Source: Gammaproteobacteria bacterium (GTDB lineage Bacteria > Pseudomonadota > Gammaproteobacteria > Acidiferrobacterales > SZUA-150). Taken from it: 64,000 nt of DNA. The first letter of the stretch is position 1, and the number at the start of each line of letters is the position of its first letter. A program made the translations under genes and the position numbers. The stretch is from contig JAOUOD010000012.1 of the NCBI GenBank assembly GCA_029880545.1, forward strand, positions 37,331-101,330, in the 5' to 3' direction. The notes under the pieces are model-generated. The model was not told the DNA's origin. It searched no databases and saw only the letters and a list, made by a program, of their open reading frames with translations. Positions 46,079 through 56,432 of the stretch are shown in pieces.

Positions 46079-46822
46079 TCAGGAGCTAAAGCGAGACCGG
46101 GAGCGCGGCGGGCGATTCGCAGTCGCAACTGGCTTCACAGGTAACGGACTCGGAAGCGCAGCCAGTTTCGCAGGCGGGTGGGGGCTGTGCCTGCTGGCGA
46201 TCAACATTAATTCCGAAAGCATGTAACTGCCAATAATCGCCGCTAATGACAGCATCACCCCGGCAAAAATAAAGCCAATCCCGCCGAGAAAGCTCGCGTC
46301 GGTCATAATCGGGAACAAGTGTCCGAGCGGCCCAAGAATGACCGACGCCTTTTGGCCGGTAAACCAGATAAAAATAGCGCTGCCCAGGGAAATAAGTGCG
46401 ACAAATGCTGCGTACGCCTCACCCACCATCCGGACCAACGTGGCGCCAAGTGGCAACATATACACGGCCCCCGGCTTATCCCTGGCAATATCCCGGGAAC
46501 GAATCAGGACGACGTGGACAACCGCGTAGACGCTGACAACATAACAAAACTGATACAAAATGCCTCCGGCTATGGCCCCGGTCGCCGACAGTCCGAATAT
46601 GACCTTGCCGGCGGTAAAAAATACCGCCAAAGCCGCCAGGATCAGGACGCCAATGAGGGAGCGGAGCGTATAAGCGACAGCGCGGTAAACAAAGGCACCC
46701 TCTGACAACAACCTGAGTAGCGCTGGCATGAACATAAACCGGGAAATTCGGTGCTCGGGAATCTCCGCCGCCAGGCCGGCGCTGACTTCTTTTTCAAGTT
46801 GCTGGTATCTGCTGCGGTGCAT
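46079..46822 (-). CDS. multi-pass membrane protein, function unknown
   Basis: The product of about 247 residues, from the Met at 46822 (MHRSRYQQLEKEVSAG), has an N-terminal charged segment and about five hydrophobic helices. A basic, Pro-rich C-terminal tail ends RPPRSRSRFSS. The frame extends to 46900, but the later Met fits better with the divergent thyA promoter region. I recognise no family. It is convergent with the rhomboid gene. Confidence 0.65.
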   Translation of the reverse strand: MHRSRYQQLEKEVSAGLAAEIPEHRISRFMFMPALLRLLSEGAFVYRAVAYTLRSLIGVLILAALAVFFTAGKVIFGLSATGAIAGGILYQFCYVVSVYAVVHVVLIRSRDIARDKPGAVYMLPLGATLVRMVGEAYAAFVALISLGSAIFIWFTGQKASVILGPLGHLFPIMTDASFLGGIGFIFAGVMLSLAAIIGSYMLSELMLIASRHSPHPPAKLAALPSPLPVKPVATANRPPRSRSRFSS

Positions 46823-46935
46823 GAGTATTCCCGATATAATGCGACCCAAAAAAGTGGCCGCGTCTTGAAAAATTGTAAACCATAACCGGCGCCCAGCCAC
46901 GACGTTAACAGACCACTCGTCGGGAAGTTCGTTAC

Positions 46936-47730
46936 ATGCAACAGTATCTACAACTCATGCGCCATATCCTGGCCAACGGCGCACACAAGGAGGACCGCAC
47001 CGGGACCGGGACCATTAGCATTTTCGGATACCAGATGCGATATGACCTCAACAAGGGTTTCCCGGTAGTCACCACCAAAAAATTACATCTTCGCTCCATC
47101 ATCCACGAATTGCTGTGGTTTCTGAGCGGCGATACCAATATTAAATACCTGAAAGACAATGGCGTCAGTATTTGGGATGAATGGGCCGATGAAAACGGGA
47201 ATCTTGGCCCCGTCTACGGGTCCCAGTGGCGCAGTTGGCCGACCCCGGATGGCCGTCATATTGATCAAATCAGTCAGGTTATTGACCAACTGAAAAACAA
47301 TCCCGATTCTCGACGCATTATTGTCAGCGCCTGGAACGTCGCCGAAATTGAAAACATGGCGCTGCCGCCGTGTCACGCATTTTTCCAGTTTTATGTCGCC
47401 AATGGCACCCTGTCATGCCAGCTCTACCAGCGCAGCGCCGACGTTTTCCTCGGGGTTCCGTTTAATATTGCCTCCTATGCCTTGCTAACCATGATGATGG
47501 CACAGGTATGCGGACTGAGACCGGGAGAGTTCGTTCATACGCTCGGTGATGCCCATCTCTATTCAAATCACCTTGACCAGGCTCGCCGCCAGCTGAACCG
47601 GGAGCCGCGTCAACTGCCAACCATGAAGCTGAACCCGGAAATATCAGACCTGTTCGCATTTACCTATGATGACTTTGAGCTGGTTGGCTACGACCCGCAC
47701 CCGGCAATCACAGCGCCGGTCGCCGTGTAA
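46936..47730 (+). CDS. thyA: thymidylate synthase
   Basis: The 264-residue enzyme makes dTMP from dUMP with methylenetetrahydrofolate. It has the active-site Cys in [13 protein letters not shown], SWRxS-type phosphate contacts near GSQWRSW, and [20 protein letters not shown]. The length equals E. coli ThyA. folA follows 18 bp later, so the dihydrofolate it produces can be recycled by the neighbour's product. Confidence 0.97.
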   Translation: MQQYLQLMRHILANGAHKEDRTGTGTISIFGYQMRYDLNKGFPVVTTKKLHLRSIIHELLWFLSGDTNIKYLKDNGVSIWDEWADENGNLGPVYGSQWRSWPTPDGRHIDQISQVIDQLKNNPDSRRIIVSAWNVAEIENMALPPCHAFFQFYVANGTLSCQLYQRSADVFLGVPFNIASYALLTMMMAQVCGLRPGEFVHTLGDAHLYSNHLDQARRQLNREPRQLPTMKLNPEISDLFAFTYDDFELVGYDPHPAITAPVAV

Positions 47731-47748
47731 CCACGACCGGCGCGCACC

Positions 47749-48264
47749 ATGAATAAGCCGGTTATCAGCATAATCGCGGCAATCGCGCGCAACGGTGTCA
47801 TTGGCCGGGATAATGATTTGCCGTGGCATTTGCCGGCAGACCTGGCATTTTTCAAAAAGACTACCAACGGCCACCCCATTATTCTCGGGCGCAAGAATTA
47901 CGAATCCATCGGTCGACCGCTGCCCAATCGCACCAATATCATTGTTACCCGTGACACCTCTTACACGGCCGACGGCTGCCTGGTGGCGCATAACCTGGAC
48001 GATGCCATATCACTGGCATGCCGGAACGAACAGGACGAAATTTTTATTATTGGCGGCGCGCAGGTCTACGCACAGGCATTGCCACTGGTTAGCAGAATGT
48101 ACCTGACCCGGGTCCACACGGACGCGATCGGCGATGTCTTTTTTCCCGACTTCGATTGCAACGACTGGACCGAAACCTGGAGAGATAATCACCAGGCAGA
48201 CGACCGCAATGGCTTTGATTTTACGTTTGTGAAACTGGAAAGGAAATCACGCGGGCGGTCTTGA
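47749..48264 (+). CDS. folA: dihydrofolate reductase
   Basis: The 171-residue DHFR has IAAIARNGVIGRDNDLPWHL, the catalytic Asp in LPADLAFFK, GRKNYESIGRPLPNRTNIIV and FIIGGAQVYAQAL. It lies directly after thyA in the same direction and completes the thymidylate cycle. It is convergent with fimV, with about 84 bp and no clear terminator between. Confidence 0.96.
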   Translation: MNKPVISIIAAIARNGVIGRDNDLPWHLPADLAFFKKTTNGHPIILGRKNYESIGRPLPNRTNIIVTRDTSYTADGCLVAHNLDDAISLACRNEQDEIFIIGGAQVYAQALPLVSRMYLTRVHTDAIGDVFFPDFDCNDWTETWRDNHQADDRNGFDFTFVKLERKSRGRS

Positions 48265-48348
48265 GGGTTGCCAGACTGCGAGAGCTGGCGTTGTCCGGGT
48301 ACAGCAGGCCGTTGAAAACCGCGCGAAACAACTCAATTACTGGCAGGC

Positions 48349-51300
48349 CTAGTCTATTTGCAGCAGCAGGTCTTCTGCCTGTTGCTTCTGTGAAGCGTTG
48401 CCCTCAGCCAGCACTTCGTCAAGAATGCTGCGCGCACCATCCGCGTCGCCCATATCGATGTACGCCTTGGCCAGGTCGAGCTTGGTCGCAGTTTCATCCC
48501 ATTGCTGGGAGTCTTCACTCTCGGCGGTTGCCAACGCGGTGTCCGCACCACTGTCTACATCCAGGCCATCTGCAGCATCACCAAAATCAAGGTCACCGCC
48601 ACCACCGCCAGGTTCGACCGAGAAATCCAGGCCGCCGGTATCCAGGGCGGTTTCCAGGTCTTCTTCAGCGTCCAGATCACTGCTGCCGGTATCTTCAAGA
48701 CTGAAATCCAGCGAACCGGAATCTTCATCCGACATATCCAGGGTCCCGGAATCGTCTGCATCCAGACCAAAGTCCAGGCCGCCATCATCCAGTGACAACC
48801 CGCCAGCTTCAGAACCCGACTGGTCCTTGAAACCAAAATCCAGTTCGGCTTCGTCAGCAGAACTGTCCTCTAAGCCGCTATCCTCAAGACTGAAATCGAG
48901 GCCTGATCCGTCAAATGACAGGCCATCGCCAGAGTTACTGTCGTCATTGCTACCGGAGTCGGTTTCAAGAGAAAAATCCAGGGCACCGTCATCAAATGAC
49001 AGTTCGTTCGCGGAACTACCTGTTGTCGAATCATCCTCGAGCGAGAAATCGAGCCCACCATCATCGGCAACGACCGTTTCCGAACCGGATATGCCACCAC
49101 TATCTTCGGCGGACCCCATATCAATATTGAAGTCCAGGCCACCGTCGTCACCTGACATATCCAGGTCAGTTCCGATATCCAGGTCACCGGCATCAAACAA
49201 GGTTTCTTCCACGTCACCCGCGATCATTTGCGTCGCCGGGGTTTCTGACGGCACGGCAAACAGGTCGTCGTCGCCTGACAGCAAGTCGTCAAGATCTCCC
49301 GAACCTGCCGCCGCGCCGGCAGCCATCGCACCGCCGGCTGCAGCAGCAGCGGCTGCGGCCTGAACCGGCGCACCGCCGGTAAACATCGGGTTATCCGGAT
49401 TGAGCTTTTTGCCCATCTCGGCGACACGGTCCCACAACTTGCCACCACGACCTTCAAGTGCGGCATACAATTCTTCGGCTACGGTTTCAAAGGCCGAGAC
49501 ATCACCACGCTGGTGGTAGATGTGCAGCAGTTTTTCACGTACTTCGTGACGGCTTGGATCTTTGATCACCGCTTCCCTGAGGATTTCTTCGGCTTGCTCG
49601 TCGCGACCATAGGCCAGGTACACTTCTGCCTCGGCAATGGGATCCACTTCGTCCGTGGAGATGTTGCCCATTCCGCCCTGGCTGAAATCACTCAGGAACG
49701 AAGTATCCCCGGAATCGCTGTCCGACCCGGTATCACCCGTGGTTTCCATATCGGAATCCATGGTGGAATTCAGAATGCTCTCTTCAAACTCCAGTGAGGC
49801 GGCACGGCGTCGGCGCCATACCACACCGCCCAGGCCAAAGATAAGGAACACGACTGACCCGATGATGATGTAGGTATTGATACCACCGCCAAGGAAGCTG
49901 TTGACCAGGTCTTCAATAAAACTCGGTTGCTCAACCGGCGCTGGAGGCTGGGTCTTGGCAACACGCTTGGGCGCTGGTTTTTTTGGCTCTTCCGGCTTGA
50001 CCGGCTCGGCAGGCTTTGGAGTATCGACAGGCTTTGCCGGCTTGCCGGCTTCAGTCTTCGCCAGGCTCTCGTTTTCCAGCTCCATCAACCGCTTCTGCGT
50101 CTGCAGGTTCTCTTTTACCTTACCCGCGCGCTCGGCGGCCTCACGGGTTTGCATCTGTTTGGATTCGAGACTTTCTTCAAGAGAGGCCACACGATCAGCC
50201 AGCTCATTCTTCTCGGCTTTGGCGGAACGACTTTCACTGTCCGGCGCCTGGGCCTTGCCCTTGGATTTTTCCTGATCAATATCGGAGCGAACGATGCGCA
50301 ACAGGTCATCGGCAGGTATCGCTTTCTCAACCGGCTTCTCGGCGACAACAGGCTTGGCCTTCTCGGGAGCTTTCTCGGGCTCCGGCTTAGCCTTAGCCTT
50401 AGGTTGCGGCTTGGCTTTCGGAGTGACCGGGGCTGGTTTTGGCGCCTCGGCGACATCAATCGTTTGTTGGGCAGAAGCGGCCTTCAGGCGGTACTCCTGC
50501 CAGACATCGTAGTGCGCACGAAATTCCTTGCGGGCCTGCTTGACCGGTCCACCGGCCAGCGAACCCTCATCAGGAATAGACAAGATACGACCGGCGCTGA
50601 GGTTGTTAACGTTGCGATCGAAAAACGCGCCCTGGTTGGCCTGGTAAATCGCCATCACTACCTGTTCCACGCCAATATCGGAGCGGCTACCGCGAACCTT
50701 TTCTGCGATTTCCCACATGGTATCGCCACGCGCAACCCGGTAATCACTGCCGGGCGCCAGTTGACCAAACGAACCACCCGAGGTCGGCACGACCTTGCCA
50801 CGATTGGCGGTACGTGCGGATTCGGACATGGCGTCAGCCAACTCGGTTTCTTCCGGATTTACCGGCCAACCGGTCTTGGGATCAATTTCGTAACGGCTGT
50901 TATCTACTCTTGTCGGGCCAAAATAGTCCGGAAAATCGGGCATGGCTTCAGCCTGGGCCAGCGGCTCGGCGCCGATCGCTTCAGCACCGCTGTCAAATTG
51001 CACAGGCTCCGGTGCCGGCGGCAAAGTTTCCTTAACCGGCTCCGCTGCGGCGACCGGCTCGGCCGGCACGCCAATAGGCTCCATGCCCGGCTTTCCTGAT
51101 TTCGCAGACTCGGCCGGAACACCAATTGGCTCCATGCCTGTGTCTGCAGGTATATCAATTGCGCCACCTGCGCCCTTGGGCGCCGTTGGTTGCCACTGAT
51201 CACTTACCGGTTCGGACTTTGGGGCAACAGGTTCCTCTGCAGGGACAATAATCGGGGCCGCCACACCGCTTGGCTTGCTGGCAACCAGGTAAGGCGGGTC

Positions 51301-51726
51301 AATCAGGGCAGAATATTCACGAATCAGGCGACCGCCCGCCCACTCTATTCTGACCAACAAATGAAGAAACGGATCACCAAACGGTGTATCGGTCTGGAGC
51401 TGCAGGAAATAGCTGCCGTCCACGCGCTTGGCGACGGAAAATTTGATATTGGCAAGATGTGCAGGACGATCAATGCCGGCATCGGCAAACTCGCCACGAC
51501 TGGCCAATATAGCTTTGAGCTTGCGACGCTCTTTGCTGGTAATGGAGGTGAACGGGATTTCAGCGTTCAACGGCTCATCAAGCGCCGAGTGAACTTTCAG
51601 CTTGCCAAGACCAATCGCGCCCGCGCCCATGGAAAATGAGGCCAACGAGATTGCACAAAGCAGGCTGACTGCTGTTTTTTTAGCGTTTCTTATCACCCCG
51701 GTTTCCAGCGTTTTTCGATTTCTCAC
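48349..51726 (-). CDS. fimV: FimV-family pilus-assembly / polar hub protein
   Basis: The 1125-residue protein has a signal peptide, the FimV N-terminal domain (GLGKLKVHSALDEPLNAEIP) and a LysM-like peptidoglycan-binding segment (about residues 305-370, YRVARGDTMWEIAEKVRG). Pro/Lys-rich and coiled-coil regions follow, then one membrane helix (about 620-640, YIIIGSVVFLIFGLGGVVW). The cytoplasmic part has TPR-like helices, a long acidic region with about ten LDFSLE-type repeats and the C-terminal FimV motif (LDLAKAYIDMGDADGARSIL). FimV supports type IV pili and twitching, which fits the chemosensory operon in this window. Confidence 0.95.
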   Translation of the reverse strand: MRNRKTLETGVIRNAKKTAVSLLCAISLASFSMGAGAIGLGKLKVHSALDEPLNAEIPFTSITSKERRKLKAILASRGEFADAGIDRPAHLANIKFSVAKRVDGSYFLQLQTDTPFGDPFLHLLVRIEWAGGRLIREYSALIDPPYLVASKPSGVAAPIIVPAEEPVAPKSEPVSDQWQPTAPKGAGGAIDIPADTGMEPIGVPAESAKSGKPGMEPIGVPAEPVAAAEPVKETLPPAPEPVQFDSGAEAIGAEPLAQAEAMPDFPDYFGPTRVDNSRYEIDPKTGWPVNPEETELADAMSESARTANRGKVVPTSGGSFGQLAPGSDYRVARGDTMWEIAEKVRGSRSDIGVEQVVMAIYQANQGAFFDRNVNNLSAGRILSIPDEGSLAGGPVKQARKEFRAHYDVWQEYRLKAASAQQTIDVAEAPKPAPVTPKAKPQPKAKAKPEPEKAPEKAKPVVAEKPVEKAIPADDLLRIVRSDIDQEKSKGKAQAPDSESRSAKAEKNELADRVASLEESLESKQMQTREAAERAGKVKENLQTQKRLMELENESLAKTEAGKPAKPVDTPKPAEPVKPEEPKKPAPKRVAKTQPPAPVEQPSFIEDLVNSFLGGGINTYIIIGSVVFLIFGLGGVVWRRRRAASLEFEESILNSTMDSDMETTGDTGSDSDSGDTSFLSDFSQGGMGNISTDEVDPIAEAEVYLAYGRDEQAEEILREAVIKDPSRHEVREKLLHIYHQRGDVSAFETVAEELYAALEGRGGKLWDRVAEMGKKLNPDNPMFTGGAPVQAAAAAAAAGGAMAAGAAAGSGDLDDLLSGDDDLFAVPSETPATQMIAGDVEETLFDAGDLDIGTDLDMSGDDGGLDFNIDMGSAEDSGGISGSETVVADDGGLDFSLEDDSTTGSSANELSFDDGALDFSLETDSGSNDDSNSGDGLSFDGSGLDFSLEDSGLEDSSADEAELDFGFKDQSGSEAGGLSLDDGGLDFGLDADDSGTLDMSDEDSGSLDFSLEDTGSSDLDAEEDLETALDTGGLDFSVEPGGGGGDLDFGDAADGLDVDSGADTALATAESEDSQQWDETATKLDLAKAYIDMGDADGARSILDEVLAEGNASQKQQAEDLLLQID
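48540..49170 (-). repeat. acidic LDF repeats in the fimV tail
   Basis: About ten short in-frame units with the core [G/S/A]-x-LDF-[S/N/G] followed by acidic residues encode motifs such as GGLDFSLEDD, GALDFSLETD, SGLDFSLEDS and GGLDFGLDAD. Their spacing is irregular, about 15-25 codons. Confidence 0.8.
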
Positions 51727-51888
51727 TTAAAAAACCTAGACTTACGTGATTATTGTATTAAGACTCTTTACAAATCTCAAGTAAATATAGCCCACAATTA
51801 CGTTTTTACCAAACCAAAAGTTTCAAATCAGCAGAAAAATCAGGTGAATCGCGGAAAAACCGGTTTCTTGGCAACTGCCCCAGTGTGT

Positions 51889-51927
51889 AGTGGGTTCACA
51901 TGGCTTCGTCAACCACGGGAACCCACT
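51889..51927. repeat. hairpin downstream of asd
   Basis: Inverted repeat AGTGGGTTC (51889-51897) and GAACCCACT (51919-51927) has a 21-nt loop and lies about 40 bp after the asd stop, between asd and fimV. No T-run follows on the minus strand, so it may be a processing or weak termination structure. Confidence 0.45.
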
Positions 51928-51967
51928 CGAGTACCAAGTCTATCGACCGGTAACGGCAAAAACCCAG

Positions 51968-53080
51968 TTATTGCTCGCGCAGGATTCCCAACATGCGACG
52001 CAAAGGCTCTGCCGCGCCCCAGAGTAACTGATCCCCTACCGTAAAGGCAGACAGGTAATCCTTGCCCATACTCAGCTTGCGCATGCGGCCAACAGGCACG
52101 GTCAAGGTTCCCGTTACTGCAGCCGGAGTCAAATCAGTCATGGTCAGCTCACGGTCATTGGGCACAACCTTGACCCAGTCATTGTGCGCAGAAATAATGT
52201 CACCGATCTCGTCCAGCGGCACATCTTTTTTCATCTTGACGGTCAGCGCCTGTGAATGACAGCGCATGGCACCGACTCGAACACACAGGCCATCGATAGG
52301 AACAGGGTTACCGGAACGGCCAAGGATCTTGTTGGTTTCCACCTGCGCTTTCCATTCCTCCTTGCTCTGACCAGACTCCAGCTGAACATCGATCCAGGGA
52401 ATCAGTGAACCGGCCAATGGCACCGGCCAGTCATTGGTCGGGTAGGCGTCGGAACGCATGAACTCGGAGACCTGCTTGTCGATCTGCAAAATGGCACTGG
52501 CCGGATCATCCACCAGTGCTTTCACATCATCATGAATAGCGCCCATTTGCTTGATCAGTTCGCGCATATTGCGCGCACCGGCGCCGGATGCCGCCTGGTA
52601 GGTCATTGGAGTAATCCATTCGACCAGGTCTTTTTCAAACAAGCCGCCGATGGCCATGAGCATCAACGAAACGGTGCAATTTCCACCAACGAAGGTCTTG
52701 ACGCCATTGGTCAGCCCGTCCTGGATCACGTTCCGGTTTACCGGGTCCAATATAATGATGGACTCATCCTGCATGCGCAGCGTGGACGCGGCATCAATCC
52801 AGTAGCCCTGCCAGCCGGCCTTGCGAAGTTCAGCGTAAACCGCCTTGGTGTAATCACCGCCCTGACAGGTGACGATAGCATCCATAGCCTTAAGATCATC
52901 AATGCTGTTGGCATCCTTGAGCACCGGGATGTCCTTGCCCACATCCGGTCCGGCCTGGCCTGCCTGCGACGTGGTAAAAAACACCGGCTCGATCTCGGCA
53001 AAATCATTTTCCTCGCGCATGCGCTGCATGAGCACTGAACCCACCATGCCGCGCCAGCCTACAAACCCAACTTTCATCAT
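51968..53080 (-). CDS. asd: aspartate-semialdehyde dehydrogenase
   Basis: The enzyme of about 370 residues makes aspartate semialdehyde for lysine, diaminopimelate, methionine and threonine synthesis. It starts [18 protein letters not shown] after one or two Met residues and has the catalytic Cys in [18 protein letters not shown]. The whole protein resembles the E. coli-type Asd. Of several clustered ATGs, the one at 53080 has the best distance (8 bp) from the GGGAG ribosome site. It follows leuB, as in Pseudomonas. Confidence 0.95.
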   Translation of the reverse strand: MMKVGFVGWRGMVGSVLMQRMREENDFAEIEPVFFTTSQAGQAGPDVGKDIPVLKDANSIDDLKAMDAIVTCQGGDYTKAVYAELRKAGWQGYWIDAASTLRMQDESIIILDPVNRNVIQDGLTNGVKTFVGGNCTVSLMLMAIGGLFEKDLVEWITPMTYQAASGAGARNMRELIKQMGAIHDDVKALVDDPASAILQIDKQVSEFMRSDAYPTNDWPVPLAGSLIPWIDVQLESGQSKEEWKAQVETNKILGRSGNPVPIDGLCVRVGAMRCHSQALTVKMKKDVPLDEIGDIISAHNDWVKVVPNDRELTMTDLTPAAVTGTLTVPVGRMRKLSMGKDYLSAFTVGDQLLWGAAEPLRRMLGILREQ

Positions 53081-53180
53081 CACCATGACTCCCAAAATAT
53101 ATTGAATCCGCCAAACCGTACCGCCATAACAACGACCTCGATCAACACGTTGCTGATCCGCACCTTTCAGCGAACAAAAT

Positions 53181-54254
53181 CTAGTTCAATGCCGCCACTA
53201 CCGCGTCGCCCATTTCGCTCGTGCCCACCTGTTTCATGCCATCACTCATAATGTCAGCAGTGCGCAACCCCTGGTCGAGCACGGTATTCACCGCCGCCTC
53301 AACACGGTCTGCCATGTCTGGCTCATCCAGCGAGTAACGCAACATCATTGCCACGGACAGGATGGTTGCCAACGGGTTGGCAATATTCTTGCCGGCAATA
53401 TCCGGGGCGGAACCATGAATCGGTTCATACATACCCTTGCCGTTCTCGTCCAGCGATGCCGAAGGCAGCATGCCGATGGAGCCGGTCAACATGGCAGCGG
53501 CATCTGAAAGAATATCGCCGAACATGTTGGTCGTCACCATGACATCAAACTGCTTAGGCGCCCGCACCAGCTGCATGGCCGCGTTGTCCACGTACATGTG
53601 CGACACCTGGATATCCGGGTGCGCCTTGGCTTCGGCCGTTACCACATCACGCCACAATTCCGTGCACTCCAGAACGTTGGCCTTGTCCACCGAGCACACC
53701 CTGCCATCCCGTTTCCGCGCAATATCAAAGGCGACATTGGCTATGCGCCTGATCTCTGACTCGCTGTATACCAGCGTGTTATAGCCCTGGCGCTCACCAT
53801 TCTCCAGTGTTTTTACGCCACGGGGCTGGCCAAAATAGATGCCCCCGGTCAGCTCGCGCACAATCATGATATTGAGGCCTGATACCACTTCCGGTTTCAG
53901 CGTAGATGCGCCGGCCAGTTGCGGATACAGGATCGCCGGTCGCAGGTTGGCAAACAACTTCAGTTCGGCACGCAAACCGAGCAAACCTTTTTCAGGACGC
54001 ACGGAGATGTCCAATGATTCCCATTTGTATCCACCGACAGCACCGAGCAATACCGAGTCAGCAGCCCTGGCCTTGACCAGGGTCTCTTCCGGCAGCGGCG
54101 AACCGGTTTCATCATAGGCTGCGCCGCCAACCAGGCCGTATTCCAGCTCAACATCCAGGCCGTCACGCTTGAGCGCGTCCAGCAGCTTTACCGCCTCGGC
54201 CATGATTTCCTGGCCGATACCGTCGCCAGGGAGAACGAGAATCTTTTTCGTCAT
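53181..54254 (-). CDS. leuB: 3-isopropylmalate dehydrogenase
   Basis: The 357-residue NAD-dependent decarboxylating dehydrogenase acts in the third step of leucine synthesis. It has [46 protein letters not shown], and [19 protein letters not shown] near the C-terminus. It starts 28 bp after leuD in the leuCDB operon. Confidence 0.97.
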   Translation of the reverse strand: MTKKILVLPGDGIGQEIMAEAVKLLDALKRDGLDVELEYGLVGGAAYDETGSPLPEETLVKARAADSVLLGAVGGYKWESLDISVRPEKGLLGLRAELKLFANLRPAILYPQLAGASTLKPEVVSGLNIMIVRELTGGIYFGQPRGVKTLENGERQGYNTLVYSESEIRRIANVAFDIARKRDGRVCSVDKANVLECTELWRDVVTAEAKAHPDIQVSHMYVDNAAMQLVRAPKQFDVMVTTNMFGDILSDAAAMLTGSIGMLPSASLDENGKGMYEPIHGSAPDIAGKNIANPLATILSVAMMLRYSLDEPDMADRVEAAVNTVLDQGLRTADIMSDGMKQVGTSEMGDAVVAALN

Positions 54255-54282
54255 GTGTCTCTACCTCGAATATGAATAGTAT

Positions 54283-54918
54283 TCAGAACAACCACGGCGC
54301 TTCCTGCTTGCGCCGTTGTTCATAAGCCTTGATATCGTCGACATGCTGCAAGGTCAGGCCAATATCATCAAGCCCGTTAACCAGGCAATGCTTGCGGAAC
54401 GGGTCCACGTCAAAGCTGATGGTCTCACCCGTCGGCCGGGCAATGGTTTGTGACTCGAGATTGACCTCAAGCTGATAGCCTTCGGTCAACTCCACGTCAT
54501 TAAACAACTGGCCAACAACGGCTTCGTCCAGCACGATGGGCAATACGCCATTCTTGAAGCAGTTATTGAAAAAGATATCGGCAAAGCTCGGTGCAATAAT
54601 CACGCGGAAGCCGTAATCCTCCAGCGCCCACGGCGCATGTTCCCGCGATGAACCGCAACCGAAGTTCTCGCGCGCAACAAGTATGCTGGCACCCTGGTAG
54701 CGTGGCTGGTTCAATACAAAATCCGGGTTCAACGGACGCGTGCTGTTATCCATGCCCGGCTCGCCGTGATCGTGATAGCGCCATTCGTCAAACAGGTTAG
54801 GGCCAAAGCCGCTGCGCTTGATGGATTTCAGGAACTGCTTCGGAATAATGGCATCGGTATCGACATTGGGACGATCCATGGGCGCAACAATGCCGCTGAA
54901 GGTTGCAAATTTTTTCAT
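54283..54918 (-). CDS. leuD: 3-isopropylmalate dehydratase small subunit
   Basis: The 211-residue swivelling-domain subunit pairs with LeuC to isomerise isopropylmalate. Signatures are [23 protein letters not shown] and [20 protein letters not shown]. Its start overlaps the leuC stop (ATGA), so the two subunits are translationally coupled. Confidence 0.97.
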   Translation of the reverse strand: MKKFATFSGIVAPMDRPNVDTDAIIPKQFLKSIKRSGFGPNLFDEWRYHDHGEPGMDNSTRPLNPDFVLNQPRYQGASILVARENFGCGSSREHAPWALEDYGFRVIIAPSFADIFFNNCFKNGVLPIVLDEAVVGQLFNDVELTEGYQLEVNLESQTIARPTGETISFDVDPFRKHCLVNGLDDIGLTLQHVDDIKAYEQRRKQEAPWLF

Positions 54919-56342
54919 GACGCGCCTCCCTGTACTTTCCTGACATCGACAAAATGACCGGCAACAGCGGCCGCGGCGGCCATGGCAGGACTAACCAGGT
55001 GTGTACGGCCACCCTGCCCCTGTCGCCCCTCAAAGTTACGGTTGGATGTTGAGGCGCAACGCTCGCCCGGCTCCAGCCGGTCGGCGTTCATGGCAAGACA
55101 CATGGAACAACCCGGCTCACGCCACTCAAACCCGGCTTCAACAAAAATCTTGTCGAGCCCCTCCTGTTCAGCCTGCTGCTTCACCAGCCCGGAACCAGGC
55201 ACCACCAGCGCCTGGCTGACATTGGCGGCAACCTTCTTGCCCTTGGCCACCGCGGCTGCAGCACGCAGATCTTCAATACGCGAATTGGTACAGGAACCAA
55301 TGAACACCTTGTCCACCCTGATATCACTGATGGCGGTTCCGGCTTCAAGGCCCATATAGGCCAGCGCCTTTTTCATGCCATTGGCCTTGACGCTGTCCTG
55401 CTCATCAGCCGGGTTCGGAACCTTGTCGTTTACCGCAACCACCATTTCCGGCGATGTACCCCAGGTCACTTGCGGTTCAATACCGGCGGCATCAATCACC
55501 ACCTCTTTATCGAATACAGCATCGGCATCACTGACCAGGTTGCGCCACTGGCTTACCGCCATATCCCAGTGTTCCGCCTTGGGCGAATACGGGCGATCCC
55601 TGAAGTAATCGATGGTCTTGTCATCCACTGCCACCATACCGGCACGGGCGCCGGCCTCAATGGCCATGTTGCAAACAGTCATGCGTCCTTCAACAGAAAG
55701 ATCCATAATGCCCTGGCCGGCAAACTCAATGGCATAACCGGTGCCACCGGCAGTACCGATCTCGCCGATAATGGCGAGCACGATATCCTTGGCCGTCACG
55801 CCATCACCAACCGCACCTTCTACGGTTACGCGCATGGCCTTGGACTTTTTCTGCACCAGGCATTGCGTGGCCAACACGTGTTCCACTTCGGATGTGCCGA
55901 TACCATGAGCCAGAGCGCCAAACGCGCCATGGGTGGACGTGTGCGAGTCGCCGCAGACAACAGTCATGCCCGGCAAGGTCGCGCCTTCCTCGGGACCGAT
56001 AACATGCACAATACCCTGGCGCACATCATTCATCGGGAAGTACGGCAGGCTGAAATCCTTCGCGTTGGCATCCAGGGTTTCCACCTGGGTGCGTGACACC
56101 GGGTCGGTAATGCCGCTGATACCGGCGCTGCGGTCCGTGGTCGGCACGTTATGATCCGGTGTCGCCAGAACCGTGTCGGTACGCCACGGCTTGCGCCCGG
56201 CCAGACGCAGCCCCTCAAACGCCTGCGGCGAGGTCACCTCGTGCACAAGGTGACGATCTATATAGATAAGGCAAGTGCCGTCATCATCGCAGCGCACCAC
56301 GTGCGCATCCCATAATTTGTCGTACAAGGTCTTTCCAGGCAT
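54915..56342 (-). CDS. leuC: 3-isopropylmalate dehydratase large subunit
   Basis: This is the 475-residue Fe-S subunit of isopropylmalate isomerase. The [4Fe-4S] ligands are in [14 protein letters not shown] and [35 protein letters not shown] is a classic aconitase-family block. It is the first gene of leuCDB; an AGGAGGG ribosome site and a promoter lie in the 90-bp space shared with the divergent LysR gene. Confidence 0.97.
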   Translation of the reverse strand: MPGKTLYDKLWDAHVVRCDDDGTCLIYIDRHLVHEVTSPQAFEGLRLAGRKPWRTDTVLATPDHNVPTTDRSAGISGITDPVSRTQVETLDANAKDFSLPYFPMNDVRQGIVHVIGPEEGATLPGMTVVCGDSHTSTHGAFGALAHGIGTSEVEHVLATQCLVQKKSKAMRVTVEGAVGDGVTAKDIVLAIIGEIGTAGGTGYAIEFAGQGIMDLSVEGRMTVCNMAIEAGARAGMVAVDDKTIDYFRDRPYSPKAEHWDMAVSQWRNLVSDADAVFDKEVVIDAAGIEPQVTWGTSPEMVVAVNDKVPNPADEQDSVKANGMKKALAYMGLEAGTAISDIRVDKVFIGSCTNSRIEDLRAAAAVAKGKKVAANVSQALVVPGSGLVKQQAEQEGLDKIFVEAGFEWREPGCSMCLAMNADRLEPGERCASTSNRNFEGRQGQGGRTHLVSPAMAAAAAVAGHFVDVRKVQGGAS

Positions 56343-56368
56343 GTCAGGCCCTCCTTCCGGTTGCAGCC

Positions 56369-56398
56369 AGTATAGGGTTGACGTATAAATAACTCCAA
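56369..56398 (-). promoter_or_regulatory. candidate leuC promoter
   Basis: On the minus strand TTGGAG (56393-56398) and TATACT (56369-56374) are spaced by 18 bp and sit about 27 bp before the leuC start. A plus-strand TTGACG at 56379 overlaps and may be the -35 of the divergent LysR gene, a common arrangement for LysR autoregulation. Confidence 0.5.
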
Positions 56399-56432
56399 TT
56401 CATTTAATTCATCTATATTATTCTTTTTGGTT

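Noticed and set aside
46830..46935. TATAAT at about 46834 as a strong thyA promoter
   Set aside because: A good -10 is present, but no acceptable -35 was found at 16-18 bp.
48398..49363. Ser/Pro-rich plus-strand frame (321 codons) opposite the fimV tail
   Set aside because: It is the mirror of the acidic LDF repeats; the monotonous Ser/Pro composition is an antisense artefact.
49927..51099. Long plus-strand open frame (390 codons) opposite fimV
   Set aside because: It is antisense to fimV's Ala/Pro/Lys/Glu-rich region, whose codon bias keeps the opposite strand open. It has no family resemblance and no ribosome site.
56343..56432. Leucine leader peptide / attenuator before leuC
   Set aside because: Only 90 bp are available, with no Leu-codon run and no terminator-antiterminator pair; promoter and LysR control fit better.
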